Origin: an uncultured Ruminococcus sp.
GTDB taxonomy: Bacteria; Bacillota; Clostridia; Oscillospirales; Acutalibacteraceae
DNA length: 7,402 nt
Assembly (NCBI GenBank): GCA_902802975.1
Contig: CADCOF010000092.1
Span: 1-7,402 of the forward strand
Direction: 5' to 3'
Part shown: piece by piece, positions 5,532-7,402 of the stretch
Layout: each line of letters opens with the position of its first letter
How positions within the stretch are numbered: position 1 is the first letter of the stretch
Translations under genes and position numbers: made by a program
The notes under the pieces: model-generated
The model's database searches: none
What the model saw: only the letters and a program-made list of their open reading frames with translations
Told to the model about the DNA's origin: nothing

Positions 5532-6032
5532 TTGGAGCATCTTGTTGAAACACTTGTAAATTCTCTGGGCGGTATTCCTTCGGAACTGGTGATATTTATT
5601 ATTTCGCTGTTTCCTATATTGGAGCTTAGAGGTGGATTAATTGCAGCGTCACTCCTCGGCGTAAATATCTGGAGAGCAATACCTATATGTATTGTTGGAA
5701 ATATTCTGCCGATACCGTTTATTCTATTGTTTATTGAAAAAATATTTGATTGGCTGAAAAACACACGATTTGTAAAGATGATCAACAAACTTGAAGAAAA
5801 AGCCGAAAAGGGAGCACAAAAAATAATGAAGCACAAAAAGCTTGGATTGCTTTTGTTTGTGGGCATACCACTTCCGGGGACAGGGGCGTGGACGGGTTCT
5901 TTGGTTGCTGCTCTTTTTCACTTTAAACTTAAAGACGCAAGTATATCTATATTGGGCGGCATAGTTATGGCCACGATCATTATGTGTCTTGTCTCATATG
6001 GAATACCGTTTTTGATAGGAATGGCTTTATAA
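5532..6032 (+). CDS. COG2426 small membrane protein (Sm_multidrug_ex family)
   Basis: This 166-residue, strongly hydrophobic protein matches the family annotated as 'small multi-drug export protein' (PF06695). It has the characteristic PILELRGG (28-35) and GIPLPGTGAWTG (111-122) motifs, each at the end of a membrane segment, with a basic, charged stretch (about 75-104) between them, probably cytoplasmic. The export label for the family rests on little direct evidence; the two Gly/Pro-rich motifs resemble re-entrant elements found in DedA-like transporters, which is my inference. Translation starts at TTG 5532: GGGAGG (5517-5522) is nine bases ahead and no nearby in-frame ATG exists. The FAD oxidoreductase gene follows two bases after the stop, so they share a transcript. 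Confidence 0.88.
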   Translation: MEHLVETLVNSLGGIPSELVIFIISLFPILELRGGLIAASLLGVNIWRAIPICIVGNILPIPFILLFIEKIFDWLKNTRFVKMINKLEEKAEKGAQKIMKHKKLGLLLFVGIPLPGTGAWTGSLVAALFHFKLKDASISILGGIVMATIIMCLVSYGIPFLIGMAL

Positions 6033-6034
6033 GT

Positions 6035-7336
6035 ATGGAAACATATAAGTATGATGTGGTAATACTCGGCGCAGGTTCGGCAGGATTGGCTGCAGCATAT
6101 GCAGTCGGGCGATACTCTTCCAAAAAGATCAAAATCGCGCTGATCGAAAAAGAACTAAAGCCCGGAAAAAAGCTGCTTGCCACGGGCAATGGACGCTGCA
6201 ATCTGACTAACATAAATATGTCCTCGGCATACTACAATGAAACAGCAAGGGAATTTTTAGATAAATTGATAGAGAGAATGAATCCCCAAAAATTAATAGA
6301 TGAGTTCAGCTCAATGGGGCTTTTGTGCCGTATTGACAGTGAAGGCAGAGTATATCCATATTCAAACCGTGCCACGACTGTACTCGACATTTTTTCACTG
6401 TGGATCAAAAAGAACGGAGCGGATGTTTTTTGCGGCACAAAAGCTAACGAGGTAACGGCAATCGGCGGCGGATACAAAATCAATTGCGGCGATAAAATGT
6501 TCATTGCAAAAAAGCTGATACTGTCAACAGGAGGCGCGGTTCAACCAAATCTCGGTTCCGACGGCTCATCATACAGATTTGCTAAACAGATTGGATTGAA
6601 ATGCAGCAATATTTTCCCATCTCTCGTACCTATATCAGTCAGCGACAAAAACATAAAAATACTTAAGGGCGTTCGTGCCAAAGCACGTGTAAAGCTGAAA
6701 GCGGACGGAAAAATAATAGCTGAAGAATACGGCGAAGTCCAATTTAACGAGAAAAATATTTCGGGTATATGTATTTTTCAGTTGTCACGTTATGTAAACG
6801 AGTGGTTTGTCAATAAAACTATTAGCGGAACAAGATTTAACGATATACTTATCGAAATTGACCTGATACCGGAATATTCTCATAATGACATATTGCAAAT
6901 AATTGATAACCGCATAAAACTTTTTCCGGGAATATTGGCAAAAGAAATGACCAATGGGGTCGTACATGAAAAGCTCGGGGAATACATAACAAAAAAGATT
7001 GGAATAAGACCTGAAACCAAGCTTTCAGAAATAACGTCAAAAGAAAAACATATGACGGCAGATATGCTGAAATCGCTTACATTCAAGCCGACCTCACCGT
7101 CTGATCTTAACGCTGCACAGGTAACGGCAGGCGGTATCGCTATTGATGAGATAGACGGCACTTTTCAGTCTAAAAAATATCCGGGTCTGTACATTATCGG
7201 AGAAGCACTCGATGTTGACGGTAAGTGCGGAGGATATAATCTACATTTTGCGTTTTCCTCCGCAATAACAGCGTCGCGCTGCCTCACCAATGATAAAAGT
7301 TCTGCGCCCACACTAAATTATAGTGAACGTCATTGA
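6035..7336 (+). CDS. HI0933/BaiN-family FAD-dependent oxidoreductase
   Basis: This 433-residue flavoprotein is full length for its family. It has the dinucleotide-binding GAGSAG (12-17), an acidic strand end in LIEKE (36-40), the hallmark ATGNGRCNLTN (49-59), STGG (164-167), the ISGICIFQLSR segment (242-252) and the C-terminal AQVTAGGI (361-368) and GEALDVDGKCGGYN (389-402) that bind FAD. Members are annotated as NAD(P)/FAD-dependent or aminoacetone oxidases; the clostridial BaiN acts in bile acid reduction, but the substrate is unknown for most, and no bai genes are near. Start at ATG 6035, two bases after the upstream stop, is preferred over an in-frame ATG at 5984 because the GAGSAG motif then sits at its usual distance from the end; only a weak AGGA (6017-6020) is seen, consistent with translational coupling. 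Confidence 0.92.
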   Translation: METYKYDVVILGAGSAGLAAAYAVGRYSSKKIKIALIEKELKPGKKLLATGNGRCNLTNINMSSAYYNETAREFLDKLIERMNPQKLIDEFSSMGLLCRIDSEGRVYPYSNRATTVLDIFSLWIKKNGADVFCGTKANEVTAIGGGYKINCGDKMFIAKKLILSTGGAVQPNLGSDGSSYRFAKQIGLKCSNIFPSLVPISVSDKNIKILKGVRAKARVKLKADGKIIAEEYGEVQFNEKNISGICIFQLSRYVNEWFVNKTISGTRFNDILIEIDLIPEYSHNDILQIIDNRIKLFPGILAKEMTNGVVHEKLGEYITKKIGIRPETKLSEITSKEKHMTADMLKSLTFKPTSPSDLNAAQVTAGGIAIDEIDGTFQSKKYPGLYIIGEALDVDGKCGGYNLHFAFSSAITASRCLTNDKSSAPTLNYSERH

Positions 7337-7363
7337 AAAAATCCTATTAAGAACATTTATGAA

Positions 7364-7402
7364 TGCGCAATTCAATTCGCAATTCGCAATTCGAAATGCG
7401 CA
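7364..7402. repeat. Short AATTCGC tandem repeat bounded by TGCGCA, cut by window edge
   Basis: AATTCGC occurs at 7374-7380 and 7381-7387 and again as AATTCG at 7388-7393. The block begins TGCGCAATTC (7364-7373) and ends GAAATGCGCA (7393-7402), which are reverse complements but for one base. It may be the edge of a dispersed intergenic repeat or miniature element that continues beyond the window. No terminator with a T tract is seen for the preceding gene inside the window. Confidence 0.6.

Noticed and set aside
5984..6034. Longer start of the FAD oxidoreductase overlapping the COG2426 gene
   Set aside because: It would add 17 residues ahead of the usual nucleotide-binding strand and lies inside the upstream gene; the ATG at 6035 fits the family better.
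6035..7336. Bile acid 7-dehydroxylation enzyme BaiN
   Set aside because: The family is widespread with varied or unknown substrates, and no other bai gene is in the window; only family membership is supported.

Overview
The window looks like a piece of a low-GC, Gram-positive, spore-forming anaerobe of the class Clostridia, possibly a Ruminococcus/Oscillospiraceae relative. The evidence is an alpha/beta-type small acid-soluble spore protein gene, AT-rich spacers, strong GGAGG ribosome binding sites, near-consensus sigma-A promoters, a lipoprotein signal and a lipase with a WXG100/LXG-like tail. The genus is a guess; the class is fairly secure.

Left part (1-2849, minus strand): a two-gene operon. 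A near-perfect sigma-A promoter (TTGACA-17-TATAAT) drives a 239-residue lipoprotein gene. Only 6 bases separate it from a 600-residue protein with an N-terminal Mbeg1-like (DUF2974) alpha/beta-hydrolase domain, a helical middle, a Ser/Gly/His-rich linker and a C-terminal helical hairpin resembling a WXG100/LXG secretion domain. A strong intrinsic terminator follows. The arrangement closely resembles the 'reverse-domain' type VII secreted phospholipase TslA of Staphylococcus aureus and its immunity lipoprotein TilA. I read it as a probable immunity-toxin pair for contact-dependent bacterial competition. This is the most interesting system here.

Middle part (2850-4746): the spacer at 2850-3193 holds two divergent promoters. 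The rightward one drives an SPFH/band-7 membrane protein and, overlapping by one base, a 62-residue ribbon-helix-helix (Arc-like) protein. A perfect 18-base dyad sits on the expected transcription start of this operon and is a natural candidate operator for the small DNA-binding protein. The operon ends at a hairpin shared with the convergent spore protein gene.

Right part (4747-7402): a VanZ-family membrane protein (minus) is divergent from a plus-strand operon of a COG2426 small membrane protein (TTG start) and a full-length HI0933/BaiN-family FAD-dependent oxidoreductase. These are ordinary clostridial housekeeping or accessory genes. The last 39 bases hold a short repetitive element (AATTCGC units bounded by TGCGCA) that runs to the window edge. 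No RNA gene, CRISPR array or insertion sequence was recognised. Bases 1-260 hold no gene I can support.
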